Program-made: the position numbers and the translations under genes
Shown here: in pieces, positions 30,359 through 41,990 of the stretch
Layout of the letters: each line of letters starts with the position of its first letter
Numbering within the stretch: the first letter of the stretch is position 1
Source of the DNA: Loripinus fragilis
Taxonomy: Eukaryota > Mollusca > Bivalvia > Lucinida > Lucinidae
Direction of reading: 5' to 3'
Assembly: GCA_964019695.1 (NCBI GenBank)
Contig: OZ026516.1
Location: forward strand, 100,068,368 to 100,132,367
Length of the DNA: 64,000 bases
The notes under the pieces: model-generated
Databases searched by the model: none
Told to the model about the DNA's origin: nothing
Seen by the model: the letters and a program-made list of their open reading frames with translations, nothing else

Positions 30359-31540
30359 GTTGAGAAAATAAAGTTTTGTTTAAAAATTTCACTTACTTAA
30401 ATATTAGTGAGCTTTTTGTGGAAAGTGTGAAAAAATGTATATCTCATCATTTTGAAGGGATGTAGTATTATTTTATCAAATGAAAAATGACTAGACAAAC
30501 AAATTATTTGTCAGAGTTATAAGTGTCAAATCAATGGATGCCAACTTAAGTTCTGCCTGGTTCAAATAAGCAATACACCTCGAGTCAACACATGAGATTA
30601 AAGTCAACTCTCTTGAGATTGTGATACTTTTTGTAAGGGCTACGTGTGACAAACGTAGGCTCAGTTGGGACTGTACCTTTGTGCAGTCTCACCAAAGCCT
30701 TCACTGTTTGCACCTAAAGAAAGCACTTAGACACTATTTTTTAATCTCTTTTTAAAGCATCCTGGATGGCTTGTAATTCACGTTTGTAGTATGAACATAG
30801 TTTAATGCACATGCAATAAGTACCATAAGCAGGCCTCCAGATAAGAGTTTGTACCGGTAATCAAAATCAATTTTGGTATTTCTCAACCAAAACATAAATT
30901 GTGTGTACTCAAAAGAACCGTCTCAATGAGACGGTTCTTTTGAGCACACAAAACCAATGACTTAGCTAACGAGTAAGAAAAAATACTCACAATTTTACAC
31001 ATATATAAATAAAGTACCCTTATCTGGACCTATGCCATTACATGTACCTTATTCAATATCCCTTAAAGCTCACTATATTGTTGGATAATTCTTGTTCATT
31101 AATTATTAATATGTTGAACTTTTAATTCACTCTTCCAGACAGTGGATAATCTTACAATCCACAGTATTATAGTTCACTATTTATAGTTATATTTAACCTG
31201 GCCTAGAGGGTATAAAACTTTTATAATAAAAAGGCTTTAGCCAATATTAACCATTAGACTTGCAAAACTCAGGTGAGGGATCCAGGGATAAACAACCCTT
31301 TTGTTTACACTAAACATTGGTTTGTTCGGATCTGCTAATTTTTTCAGAAAGGTTATGACTTACAGTAACTAACTGCATTGTTGATCAGTTCACAAAAATC
31401 AGGCCATTTCTTAGTAATAAAACTGCACATGAAACATCACATATTTGTACAATATTTAAAGAGGATACATAATTAACTAAATGCTAGTCTACCTTATGGC
31501 CATAAAATGGTTCTTGTATTTATATGTACCATATTTTAAA

Positions 31541-31746
31541 GGGAGCGCAGTGGCTCAGTGGTAGAGTGCTTGACTCGAGACCGAGGGGTCGCGGGTTCAA
31601 GCCTCACTGGCGTCACTGCGTTCTGGTCCTTGAGCAAGACACATTTATCCTAGCTTAGTACTGGTTCAACCCAGGAAGACCCGTCCCTGTTTAACTGAAA
31701 GATTGTTGATGGGACGTAAAAAATCAATTTAAACAAACAAAACAAA
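31541..31746 (+). mobile_element. tRNA-derived SINE, youngest-looking full-length copy
   Basis: GGGAGCGCAGTGGCTCAGTG to TGGGACGTAAAAAATCAA with intact A-box and B-box (CGCGGGTTCAAGCC) and poly-(AAAC) tail. A perfect 15-bp target duplication ATATGTACCATATTT lies at 31522-31536 and 31747-31761. The tRNA-like head is not a tRNA gene: no acceptor stem pairing or 3' terminator is present. Confidence 0.92.
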
Positions 31747-32477
31747 ATATGTACCATATTTCTCTGTAAAATTGTGAACTGCCCACAAAGAACTCAGTTT
31801 GCGCTTATTAGAGAATGTGTGCACAAATTCTCTTATAAGCACACTGATTATGCAGTTGAATGTTTTCTGTCTTATATGGACTGCAATAATTGGGTCATAG
31901 GTCCAATTTATAAACCAACATTTTTAGTGTAAAATTGTGAATATTTTCTTATCAATCAGTTAAAAGATTTGTTTTGGGGACTCAAAAGAACAGTATCATT
32001 GAGACAGTTCTTTTAAGTACCTATGTTTTTGTTGAAGAATAAGAAAATTCTTTTTCAATTTTGCACTCTTACCTAAAGGTTTGTGGGGTTGTGAGTTTTT
32101 CACATCCCTTAGAGATTCTCTCCTTACCTCTGATTCAAGTAGGGCAGTTGTCAGTTCAGTCGCAATTATCGGGAAATTGTAATTTGTTTTGGAATTTAGT
32201 CCTGACTCCTGACTATCCATTTGTATAGCTATAGTTTTCCTAAATTAAGTGTGTTCCCTATCTCAAATTGAAAATAAAAAGAAAGTTAACATATTCCTGT
32301 ATTTTTTCTGTCAGCCCTTTAAGTCAAAGTCAAGCTTCTTCTGAAATAAGGCATGCTATAGACCTATTACATAGTGTATTGATTGTTATCAGGTTTTGAA
32401 GATATAAATTTCAAGATTTGTAAGTTTTAGGACTTTTATTTGCCCATCTAGTTTTCATTGGAATGAGCCCCAGTTTT

Positions 32478-33398
32478 TATCCCCCGACAAAGTCGGAGGG
32501 ATATAGTTTTGGCGTCGTCCGTCCTTCCATTCCGTCCGTCCGTCCATTCCGTCCATCCGTCCACACTTTTTGTCCGTCCGGAACCATATCTCAGTACCTA
32601 TTGGTCAGATTTAATTCATATCAAATTAAAGCTGACGACGCTGGCAGCAGCATGGTAGCAAATATTTTCCCACAGACACTCCCTTGACCCAGGGGGTGGG
32701 GTCAAAAGGTCAAACTACATATTTTTCTGAAAGTAGTCATGTTACATATCAAATTAAAGCTGATGGCGCTGGCAGCAGCATGGTAGCAAATGTTTTTCCC
32801 ACAGACACACCCTTGACCCAGGGGGTGGGGTCAAAAGGTCAAACTACTTATTTTCCTGAAAGCAGTCATGTTGCATATCAAATTAAAGCTGAGGAAGCTG
32901 GCAGCAGCATGGTAGCAAATATTTTGCCCACAGACACCGTCGACCCAGGGGGTGGGGTCAAAAGGTCAAACTATGTCTTTTTCTGAAAGTAGTCATGTTG
33001 CATATCAAATTAAAGGGAATCGAGCACAGAGCACCATGAAAGCAAATATGCTGTCATTACACACACCAACGACCCCTGGGATGGGGTCAAAAGGTGTTTT
33101 TTTCTTTTCTAAAAGTGGTCATGTTGCATATCAAATTAAAGTGGAAGAAGTGTAGACCTACATGCAAGGTTACCCTTTGAATTTACACACACCCTTGACC
33201 TCTGGGGCTGGGTTTAAAGGTCAGATATTGAAATTGTGCAGATGTAAGTATACATTTTATTAAACTAAGCACTAAAACATACTTGACAGGCAATTGTTAT
33301 CATATGAATGATACTGAAGGTGAACCAAGGGTTAGATAAATGGGATTTATGTTTTGTGATTTACATGTTTCTCTCAAATAACCCTTTGTCGGGGGATA
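32478..33398 (+). mobile_element. CCCCCGACAAAG-ended element with 127-bp tandem core
   Basis: Left end ATCCCCCGACAAAGTCGGAGG (itself a hairpin) and right end CTTTGTCGGGGGATAT are inverted repeats. CCGTCCGTCCGTCC microsatellite follows the left end. The core has about 4.5 units starting CATATCAAATTAAAG at 32617, 32744, 32874, 33001 and 33127. Each unit stays open in one frame, which explains spurious overlapping frames at 32463-33155. Confidence 0.8.
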
Positions 33399-33472
33399 TA
33401 AATTTGTCGAATTGGTCTTGTGATGCAATGAATCTGGGATTGCTCATTATACATATCAAGGGGTCTCAGCTC

Positions 33473-33717
33473 AGGCCAAATAAAAAATAAGTGTGTTTCG
33501 GGTAACAGGTCTGAAAATTTTAGGTAGGGTAGGCACACATATTTGTTTAATTTTTTTTTCTGGAAAAAATATAATTTTATGGATTTTGAAAGGCATTTTG
33601 CCTTTCAAAATGCATCAAATTATATTTTATTCCCAGAAAACCTGAAAAAATTCTAGGTTTCACCAGTAAATTTACGTAGGGTCAGGTTACCCTAAACACA
33701 AGTATTTTATTTGGCCT
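33473..33717. mobile_element. Miniature foldback element, 245 bp
   Basis: Arms AGGCCAAATAAAAAATAAGT/ACAAGTATTTTATTTGGCCT extended by GTGTTTCGGGTAAC/GTTACCCTAAACAC; centre TTTTGAAAGGCATTTTGCCTTTCAAAA. The whole unit folds on itself. It ends about 200 bp before exon 7. Confidence 0.75.
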
Positions 33718-33923
33718 AACAGTTTCCAAATTAAGATGTTCTTCAGTCTTGGAAGATTGTTTTTGTCTTAAGTAGCAATCAGTGTAGACCCTGATTGCAT
33801 ACTGCACTGTTTCATTTAGGTTTTCAGTGTTAGTTAAAGAACCTATTTATGGGTTTCCAGTATGCAAATGGTAAAATTTGGACAAGGAAACTCGATATTA
33901 AAATCCTTGTTATCATTTTTCAG

Positions 33924-34804
33924 GCAGTACCAGTGTCCAAAATTACCTCCGAATCAGAGACCACCGAAACGAAAAGGAGCGAAACCTGGACGGAAGAAAG
34001 CTAGCCAACAGAGTGATGACAGCTCGGGTAAAAAATTGGTGCAAAATGGTGACCGATTGTCGTCAAGTTTTTCTGAAAGTGATGAGGAGAGCACCTTTGA
34101 GCCATTTCTGACTCTAAATAAACCTCGGGGCCTTATTGATGGGCTCTCAAAGTTCTTTACCCCATCTGATAAACGTAAATCTCGGGTTTCCTTAAGTTCT
34201 AGTGCAGCCTTTTTCAAAATTGTGACTCCAAAAAAGTCAAAAGCACAAACTAAAAACCACAGTCAGTCAAGACAGGCAGCTAGTAGATTAATTAGAAAAT
34301 CAAAAATTTTACAAGTTAACAGAAAACGACGGAAACGTGTGTATGAACCACCCGGGAGTGGTCAGCTAAAAGGGTTGTTTGATGGGCTTTCACATATATT
34401 CACTGCACAGGGGGAACGAAAACGAACGTTGCCGGTGTATAATAATTCTCGGAAGAGAAAGAAACCAGAGACGGAAACTGGAGGTTTAAGTGTAAATAAA
34501 AGTGCTTGTGATATCTCTTTAAATGGCAGTCTTTCAGTGTGTTCAGACAGTGATCAATTTATCAGTGATAGTAGTAAGGGCAACTTGACACAGACTAGTC
34601 AGACTATAGCAAGACATAAAATAGTGCCAGATAGGGGGCGGGGTAGAGGGAGGGGCTTGTCTCGAAGTGACTCTCCTCGACCTCGGATCGGTTTTCTATT
34701 AATGGATCTGACTGATGGAGAGCTGTCCGACATGTCGACGACTAGCAATGAGACAGACTCTAGGCCAGCCCATGGTAGAGGGAGAGGCGCGGGACTAAAG
34801 AAGG
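33924..34804 (+). CDS. KAT6: KAT6 exon 7: central basic linker with two GLxDGLS motifs
   Basis: 881 nt, TTTTTCAG acceptor, AAAGAAGG|GTAAGC donor, phase 2 to 1. It starts QYQCPKLPPNQRPPKRKGAK (the Cys completes the CCHHC finger). Two conserved motifs are visible: RGLIDGLSKFFTPSDKRKSR and LKGLFDGLSHIFTAQGERKR. Basic clusters KRKK, RKRRKRV and two Arg-Gly runs (RGRGRGRGLSR; GRGRGAGLKKG) look like AT-hook or RNA-binding segments. The rest is Ser-rich and disordered. Both GLxDGLS motifs match human KAT6B; KAT6A keeps clearly only the first. Confidence 0.93.
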
Positions 34805-35129
34805 GTAAGCCTTCCTTGATGGCATCCGTACGCTAGATGATGCTAGTTGGGCTTAGATGATTCCATATGCATGCATGTTTCATGTGCCTGATAGGCTATT
34901 TTCATCACATTTCTTCCTGCCGCCGACCAAACCCCCTGTGCTGTGCCGCTTTGCCATAACAATATAGATGGCAGCTTTAGTTTACACAAGCAAAACTGAA
35001 ATTGACTGAGAATTTTGATATGGACAGGTTATTGAAGATTATGAAATAAAAGGAATAAACAGTTTTACACATATAGTGTTAAAAATGGTTCAAAGGTGCA
35101 GAACTCCGGAATAGCGGGGGCGTGTTTTT
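34805..35129. other. Intron 7 start, no feature seen
   Basis: Nothing recognisable before the H1 hairpin at 35130. Confidence 0.35.
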
Positions 35130-35948
35130 CTGTTATATTTTTCTTATTTCTCAAAATATATGTTGTGAGTACTCAAAAGTACTGTCTGGCTGAGCGAGAC
35201 AGTTCTTTTGAGTACACACAACATGCATTTTAACAGATTGATAAGAAAGTAACAAAGCTATAACGCCAACAAATATGGCTTGACTGGAGCTCTGGTGGTG
35301 CACAGGTTTTAGCTGCTCATGGATATATGGGTTATGGCAGAGTTGTGTTCTGTACTGTGTGTTTGTGAGTGTGACGTCTTCGCCTGGTAACGGTTCTCGC
35401 TTTTCTAACGCCGCATGGAGCTTCCTCACATCATACATCATCTCACCGTTTCTCACCATTTTGCACTGTCACTTATAGCTTTGTCAATAATGCTTAGCCC
35501 TAGAAAAGATGCTTGTTTGTTGATACAATTGACTTTTTTTGTTTATTTCTCCATGAAAGATTGTTTTATCGTTGCACTCAATGAGAACATTCAAGATACG
35601 TTTTTTGTTGAGTAGTAAGAAAAATAGCAAGCTTGATAATGATCCTTTGTTCCCTCATTCATAGTTCCAGTTAAGCAAAGATTTTAAGGGTAAAAATGTG
35701 ATTATTGTCAAAGCCATCAGTTTAAACATCACATGTCTTGGTTCCTCAAAACAACCGTCTCAATGAGACGGTTCTTTTGAGTACCGACAACATATGATGA
35801 GAAAATTAATTTTCAATTATGAACTCTTATTTGGAGGGCTGCTCTTTTCTAGGGCTACAATGAGCTATTAATACATTTATTATTGTTGAGTAAAAAAAAT
35901 CCCCATCTTGAGAAAACTTACAGGAGAAAACTTACAGGTAAGACTTAG

Positions 35949-36150
35949 GGAGCGCAGTGGCTTAGTGGTTGATTGCTTGACTTGAGACCGGGGGCCACGG
36001 GTTGGAGCCTCACCGGCATCCCTGCGTTGTGGTCCTTGAGCAAGACAGAATTATCCTAGCTTAGTACTGGTCCAACGCAGGAAGACCTGTCCCTGTTTAA
36101 TTGAAAGATTGTTGATGGGACGTAAAGAATCAAATCAAACAAACAAACAG
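35949..36150 (+). mobile_element. tRNA-derived SINE, full length
   Basis: GGGAGCGCAGTGGCTTAGTGG to GTTGATGGGACGTAAAGAATC; flanked by CAGGTAAGACTTA before and CAGGTAAGGTTTA after (13-bp duplication, two changes). Confidence 0.85.
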
Positions 36151-36465
36151 GTAAGGTTTAACCAATAAAAGCATGTTCCTCACCTTAACCCAGCTTCCCA
36201 CTAACCTATTTTGTGTAAATTCATTATAGACTTTTTTAAAGGATTTGCTGGGTCAAGGTGGGGAACATACTTTTATACGAAAAACAGTGAAGCATCTCCA
36301 TTTGTCTATTTACAATCGGAAGTTTTAACTGTATTCTGCAAGCTTAAAAATAAGTGCACAGGCACACTGATCAGATTAATCGAATGAGATATTGTTAGGT
36401 AAATCTATTTTACATTCTTTGATGTGGGATTAATAAAAACTTACTGTTTTTCCCTTCAACTTCTA

Positions 36466-36989
36466 TATACCAGACAAAAAAAGAAACGCACACAGTAACT
36501 TTTTCCCCGTTAGATTCATGTAACTTTATTTATAAAATCATTACTACTTGACGGTTTGTAACGAAATTTCAGTATGACATCAATGAATATCTATACTTGT
36601 ACCTTACATGACAAAGTTGGACAACTTCAAGTAACTTTTGCACACGCTTAATCAACCCTACTGTTCACATGGCATTTCGACTGCACAGAGTCGTGAATGG
36701 GCAGCGATCCCCAGGAATGACATCAGAATCATTTTTGGTTTGATGCGTCGCCACTGCACTGCATGTATGCGGACTGAAGGAGCCATACCTCTAAATTAAA
36801 CATTCTGTGACACTAAAAAATGACCCCTACCCTGTTCTTTTACAGTTTACAAAAAGTTTAAAATTCATAGGATACACCTTTCGATTAACACACTTAAGAT
36901 CAGTATAAATAGAATAGCTGAATGTATTGTTATTTTTAAGAAAATTGGGAACTGTTACTGTATGAGTTTCTTTTTTTTTGTCGGGTATA
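36466..36989. mobile_element. Mariner-type inverted-repeat element, 524 bp
   Basis: Ends TATACCAGACAAAAAAAGAA and TTCTTTTTTTTTGTCGGGTATA, extended by ACGCACACAGTAAC/GTTACTGTATGAGT; bordered by TA. No transposase frame remains. Confidence 0.7.
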
Positions 36990-37216
36990 GTATCATTAAA
37001 AAAATACAATTTTTAGAGTAGTTATGTTAAACCCTATTTATCTCCCCATGGCCCTTTGTTTGAACATTATTAAGTATGTTTTTGAATAATTTACATGCAT
37101 CTCATTTAATAGTCACGATAATTATTGCAAAAATCACAGTTTGAAAATTTGACTTTTTCACAAATGACTTAGGAAGATTACATGTTCTTTTGAACTTTCA
37201 CCCATGTGTATTGTAT

Positions 37217-37629
37217 CAGGGCTCGCACAGGCTTGAAAAGTACTTGAATATACAGGACTGTCTTGAAAAGTCCTTGAAAATAAAATTTGCCTCAAAAAGT
37301 ACTTGACACACACTCAAAGGCCTTGAATAGTACTTGAATTTTACCATTTACTAGAGGATTCAACACTGTCTTTGGAGACTAAATCACCATAAAATTGTGG
37401 TGACTTTATTTGGTGCAGCATGTGCTGCACCAAATAAAGGCACCACAATTTTATACAAATTTTCTAAAACAAATATCTTCAGTAATGCACTGTAGCATTT
37501 GGGAAATAGAATTATAACGTGTAAATCAGTATTATAATGAGGTTTCAGTCCTTGAAAACAGTAGGAAAGTATTTTAGAAGTCCTTGAAAAGTCCTTGGAT
37601 TTTACTCCAACTTGCCTGTACGAACCCTG
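37217..37629. mobile_element. CAGGGCTCGCACAGG-ended element abutting exon 8
   Basis: Ends CAGGGCTCGCACAGGC/GCCTGTACGAACCCTG with TGTAT on both sides. Interior carries repeated CTTGAAAAGTCCTTGAA and a long hairpin TTATTTGGTGCAGCA-TG-TGCTGCACCAAATAA. The right end is only 35 bp from the exon 8 acceptor. A second, twice-interrupted copy lies at 47766-48935. Confidence 0.75.
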
Positions 37630-37664
37630 TGTATACAAACATTTTCTTATACGATTGTTTTCAG

Positions 37665-37780
37665 ATTCATCTGGGGATGATGAGGCTAATAGGGAGAGCA
37701 GTCTGCCCCCTGGTGTCTCACAGGAAGATATTGATCTCTTTAAACAGGCTCAGGATAATGCTCAGGATCTCCTTAACAAG
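37665..37780 (+). CDS. KAT6: KAT6 exon 8
   Basis: 116 nt, TTGTTTTCAG acceptor, AACAAG|GTGGGT donor, phase 1 to 0. Encodes DSSGDDEAN...LPPGVSQEDIDLFKQAQDNA, matching the EEDLD(V/L)FKQAQE segment that precedes the MYST domain in KAT6. Confidence 0.92.
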
Positions 37781-38355
37781 GTGGGTACTCCAGTTCCTTG
37801 CTTCACTTGGGAAATAAACTTTTCCAAAAAATAATTTGAGGAACATTATCAGAATGTCAAACAGTTTGTCGGTCCTGATCTGGGTTCAAACTGTTTGCAA
37901 CGTTTATCAGCAATGACAAGAGTCGCTGCTAGCAGGCAAAGAGGTCGGTAAGAGTGCATAATTAAAAAATGATTTCTTATTACTCAATCAAAACATCTGT
38001 TGTGGGTTCTCAAAAGAACCATCTCAGCGAGATGGTTCTTTTGAGCACCCAAAAACAAATGTTACAAATTGATCCATAAGAAAAAAAAATCATAATTTTG
38101 TGATTAAAATATTCCTGATATGGACATTTTATGATATTATTAAAGCATATACATTTTCTTCTTGATTTTCCATACAAACATTGTTATGCTCTTTGGAAGC
38201 ATTTCAAATTGGGTTTGCATGGATACAACTTAAATATAATAATTGGTGACCTTGACCTAATTTTCAAGATCACTATGGAAATTAAACTGCTGTGAAACTT
38301 ACGTGTTTCAAAAATATTATATTGCGAACATATATTTTGATAGAAAATAAAACAA

Positions 38356-38468
38356 TACCCAGCCAGCATACAACCTTGGGCCAGTATCGGCCCACCAGGG
38401 AATCACCATTTGAATGGTGTTTTGCTGGTGGGCCGATAATGGCCCCCTTTGAAATGCTTACTGGGTAG
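38356..38468. mobile_element. Miniature foldback element, about 113 bp
   Basis: TACCCAGCCAGCAT/ATGCTTACTGGGTA ends and inner arms GGGCCAGTATCGGCCCACCA/TGGTGGGCCGATAATGGCCC, nearly a complete hairpin. Confidence 0.7.
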
Positions 38469-38869
38469 TCACATGCATGTTATATATTGTTTTCATCCCT
38501 CCACAATAGTACAGCAGTTGGTTTTATTGGCATTGCTGAACGTTTGAGTTGTCAAGCACAAAATAACTAAAAATGTGAGGTCCTAAATCATGCAACTTTG
38601 CTAAAGTGCTTTAACCCTTTGTATACTGTTGAATTCTTCCATCTAGTTTAATATAGTCAGCCCCTGGAATGGTCCATTGTACATACCAAGGGGTCACAGG
38701 TTGGATTTCCAGATTAAGATGCACATGTACTTTAGTCCCTGTAAGCAAACAGTGCAGACCCTGATGAAATGCCGCAATTTGTGTCATTTTATCTGGGTCC
38801 CCTTTGCTAGCCAAAGTACCTGTTTAGGGGTTTCCAGTGTATATTATGTATATAAAGGGTTAACAGGAT

Positions 38870-40554
38870 AACACATGGTTGCAGTTTCACATTTTTAGCA
38901 GCTGTATGTATTTGCACATGTATATTTTGTTGTTTGTGATTAGTGATGACAAAGTTAGTTGTTCACTTAACTCTATTTGTCGGTCGTCTGCTGACTTTTT
39001 TTTTCAAAATTAAAATTCTTTCAGGAACACTATCAGAGTGTTAATCGGTTTGCAAGGTTATCAGCAGGGACAAAAGTTGTCGCTAGCAAGGAAATACTTC
39101 AGTGTATAGAGTTTATTAGAATTGCAATATTTGCCCTTTAGCAATCCATAAAGTCACAGAGATGGCATTTCTTAATTGGCTGGTAGGGGGGTGGGGGTGG
39201 GGGGGGGGGTCGATCAGTTAGCTGGTTGCAAACTCCTAAGAGGTTTTCTTGTGATGATATATATCTACATCAAAAATTTCAAGAGATTATAACTACCCTC
39301 TGTAGCTGAACCATTCCCCAAAGCAGGTTTTTCTCACAATGAGGCTCATTTACGAGCAGGGCTGTTACATAATTTCAAACACTAGTTGCCTGCCAAAAGG
39401 GCTGAGGCAAACAGAGCAGACCCAGATCATACTGCCTCTGAAGAAGCAGTCCGATCAGGGTCTTCCCTGTTATTCTTACAAGAATTTTGTGAATTACAAA
39501 TATCTGAGGACAGACAGTGAAAAGTGATAGAAATTTTAGAACATTTAGCCTGTCAAATTTGTTAGGAAAAAAATCTTTACGTTTATGAGATGCACCTTTT
39601 TAATGAATGTGTAATACAAAAAGATCTGTCTGACTAGCTGTACATTCCCATTAGGATTCTTTTGATTCAGTCACTGTTGGAGACTCATGGGGATGGTCTG
39701 GTCTCATCCTCACGGACAGGAATAACCTAGATCAATCGGCTTTCAGTGAATTTGCAGGTTATTCTGGGTTGTATGATTTTATATGAAATACTTGGTCTAA
39801 TAGCTTATGTTGTGCTACATTTGTGATTGTGAATGTTGTCCCTATATATTTTTATTTTCCCTTCCTTTGTACATTAGCAGATTTATTTTATTTCTAATTT
39901 CATTTACAATTTAAACTATTTTTCTCATATGACTTCGGGTCTTGGTGTGTAATAATGGCATGTATTAAAAGTGATAATACTATTGTATTAAATATGCATA
40001 TTAATCAGGTATGGTAACGATATGCAATGAATGATGTCCATAACGTAACATTAACTTATGGCAAAACCTTGACGTTTTCTTGCAGTTTTTTTTTTGTGTC
40101 ATATGATAATAGAATCTAAACAGGTATGCTCATTTATTATTGAATTATCACAAATGAAAAAAAAGCTTTCCGTAGCCTCGCATCTTTAATATCACTGCTC
40201 CAAAGTGTTTTAGTAATTTTTATAATTAATGAACACTCATGTTAGAATCTTTGTATATTTTTGATATTGTAATGTTCATGATTATATTTATTTTTCTATA
40301 TATTTGGTAGCTTCATATAGAAATTGTTGCTCAATAGAAAGCAGAACACTCTTTGAAAGCATTTAGGCATGAATAGTTTGTCATGATCTAATTGTACGCA
40401 GAATGGATAACTTAAGTCAATGAAGTTTTGGCCTTTCTGAGTGCAGTAGATTGAAAGATGAACCTCACACATGTTAAAAGAAAGCATTTATGCATATACC
40501 ATAACCAACCATCATGACCATTATCACAGAGACTGGATCAGAGACTAACACAGG
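38870..40554. other. Intron 8 stretch, mostly featureless
   Basis: Contains a poly-G run at about 39184-39210 and one H2 hairpin at 39401-39470. Nothing else supportable. Confidence 0.4.
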
Positions 40555-40652
40555 TTTAGATCAACAAAAAATTTTAGCGTAAAATTGTAAATATTTTCTC
40601 ACCGATCAGTTTTAACATATGTTTTGGGTGCTCATTTTAACGGTCTCATTGA

Positions 40653-40964
40653 TTTGTTTGTTTGTTTTTTTGCTTTACGTCCCAAGTCAACAGCTATGGT
40701 CATTGCGGGAAGGTCAGTTCACCTAACCACACTTTTTCCTGGGCAAGCTTGAACAAGCAGTTAACCAGTACTTCGTGCACATACTTTCGCTTGTAACTGA
40801 CAACAACTCTTCTTGAATGATTCAGCGGAAGGGAGGAGAATGACCGTAGAAATTATTTCATGATCAATCTCCACGAAAGTATGGGACAGCGCGACCCCTG
40901 GATCTGCAGTCAGACTCTCATCTGTTGCCAGACACGTTACCGACTGCGCTACACGGCCCGGTCT
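40653..40964 (-). mobile_element. Second SINE family, full copy inserted inside an H1 palindrome
   Basis: On the minus strand the head reads GTAGCGCAGTCGGTAACGTG...GATCCAGGGGTCGCGC (tRNA-like A and B boxes), then CGAAAGTATGTGCACGAAGTA and GTTGACTTGGGACGTAAAGC with a poly-(AAAC) tail. The perfect 12-bp target duplication CGGTCTCATTGA (40641-40652, 40965-40976) falls at the loop of an H1 hairpin whose arms now flank the SINE. Confidence 0.9.
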
Positions 40965-41096
40965 CGGTCTCATTGAGATGGTTCTTTTTAGTACCCACAA
41001 CATATTATGTTTTGGTTGAGAATTAGAATGATAATTCTTTGGTACGCACTCTTCACTAAAGGCCTGGAATAAGCACACTTGAGCACAGTCCACTCA

Positions 41097-41338
41097 CAGA
41101 TGAAAGTTTTCAGAACCATTTCTTAACTCAGGATTTTGAGGCTGACTTTCCATAGAAAGTCAGCTTCAAAATACTGAAATAGGCAGATTTTGATAGCGTC
41201 TGATTTATTTTCAGCTTATCTAAAAACAATTGACCATTTAAGCTTGAAATTGACAATATTTTTAGGCATATTGCATGTTTTTAAGATTGTTTTTTCTAAT
41301 CAAAGTTCAGGATTTTGGAAATTTTGAACTTCAACTCA
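41097..41338. mobile_element. GGGTGAAAGTTTTCAG-family MITE, copy 1
   Basis: Inner hairpin GAGGCTGACTTTC-CATA-GAAAGTCAGCTTC with weakly preserved ends (ATGAAAGTTTTCAG/TTTTGAACTTCA). Sister copies at 56712-56944 and 57218-57460 flank exon 15. Confidence 0.65.
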
Positions 41339-41788
41339 CAAGCACTTATGAAGGTACATATGGTATGCTTTCTGATATGGTGTCCTATCTTAACTCTTCC
41401 TTGCTAGGGGGGATTTTCGTTGTCTGCTGACAACGTTTGCAAACAGTTTGGATCCAGATCAGGACCGGCAGAATGTGGGTCCTAATCTAGATCCAAACTG
41501 TTTGACACTCTGATAGTGAAAAAGTTAATTTTGAAAAAAGTCAACAGGAGACAACTAAAACAAGAAAAATTACCCAGCATACAAAGAGTTAAAAAAAAAA
41601 ACGAAAAAAGAAATTGTGACATGCCTAGGACATTCCAATCTGCTCTGCTTATTCATCATTTCATGCCTAAATGCTCCTGTTTTAGCTTGCATGTGAGTAC
41701 ATGTCTGTTCTTTCTGTAACGCTACACATAATAATGGAAGCAATAGTCAACTTGTCTGCCAAAATAAATATTTTTACAAAGAAATTGA

Positions 41789-41990
41789 GCCCGGTGGCTC
41801 AGTGGTAGAGTGTAACTGTGTTAGACTTGAGATAGAGGGGTCACTACAGTCGTTTGAGACTCACCGAAGGCACTGTGTGGAGTCCTTGAGGTAGACTCTA
41901 TGTCAACCCAGGAAGACAGGAAATTGTCACAACATGACTGAAAAATTGTTGAATGGGATGTAAAGCTTCAACACTAACAAAAGCAAAGAA
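41789..41990 (+). mobile_element. tRNA-derived SINE, diverged
   Basis: GGTGGCTCAGTGGTAGAGTG head, GTCGTTTGAGACTCACC B box, GTCAACCCAGGAAGACAGGAA, CAACATGACTGAAAAATTGTT tail. Confidence 0.7.

Noticed and set aside
31541..31615. tRNA gene-like A and B boxes (also at 16480, 35949, 45323 and others)
   Set aside because: They are SINE heads: no complete cloverleaf or acceptor stem, always followed by the same SINE body and tail.
32463..33155. Three overlapping frames with GSKGQTTYFSESSHV repeats
   Set aside because: They follow the 127-bp tandem core of a non-coding element; the repetition explains the open frame.
33954..34217. Minus-strand frame opposite KAT6 exon 7 (and a similar case at 47221-47418)
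   Set aside because: Antisense shadow of coding exons with no independent support.
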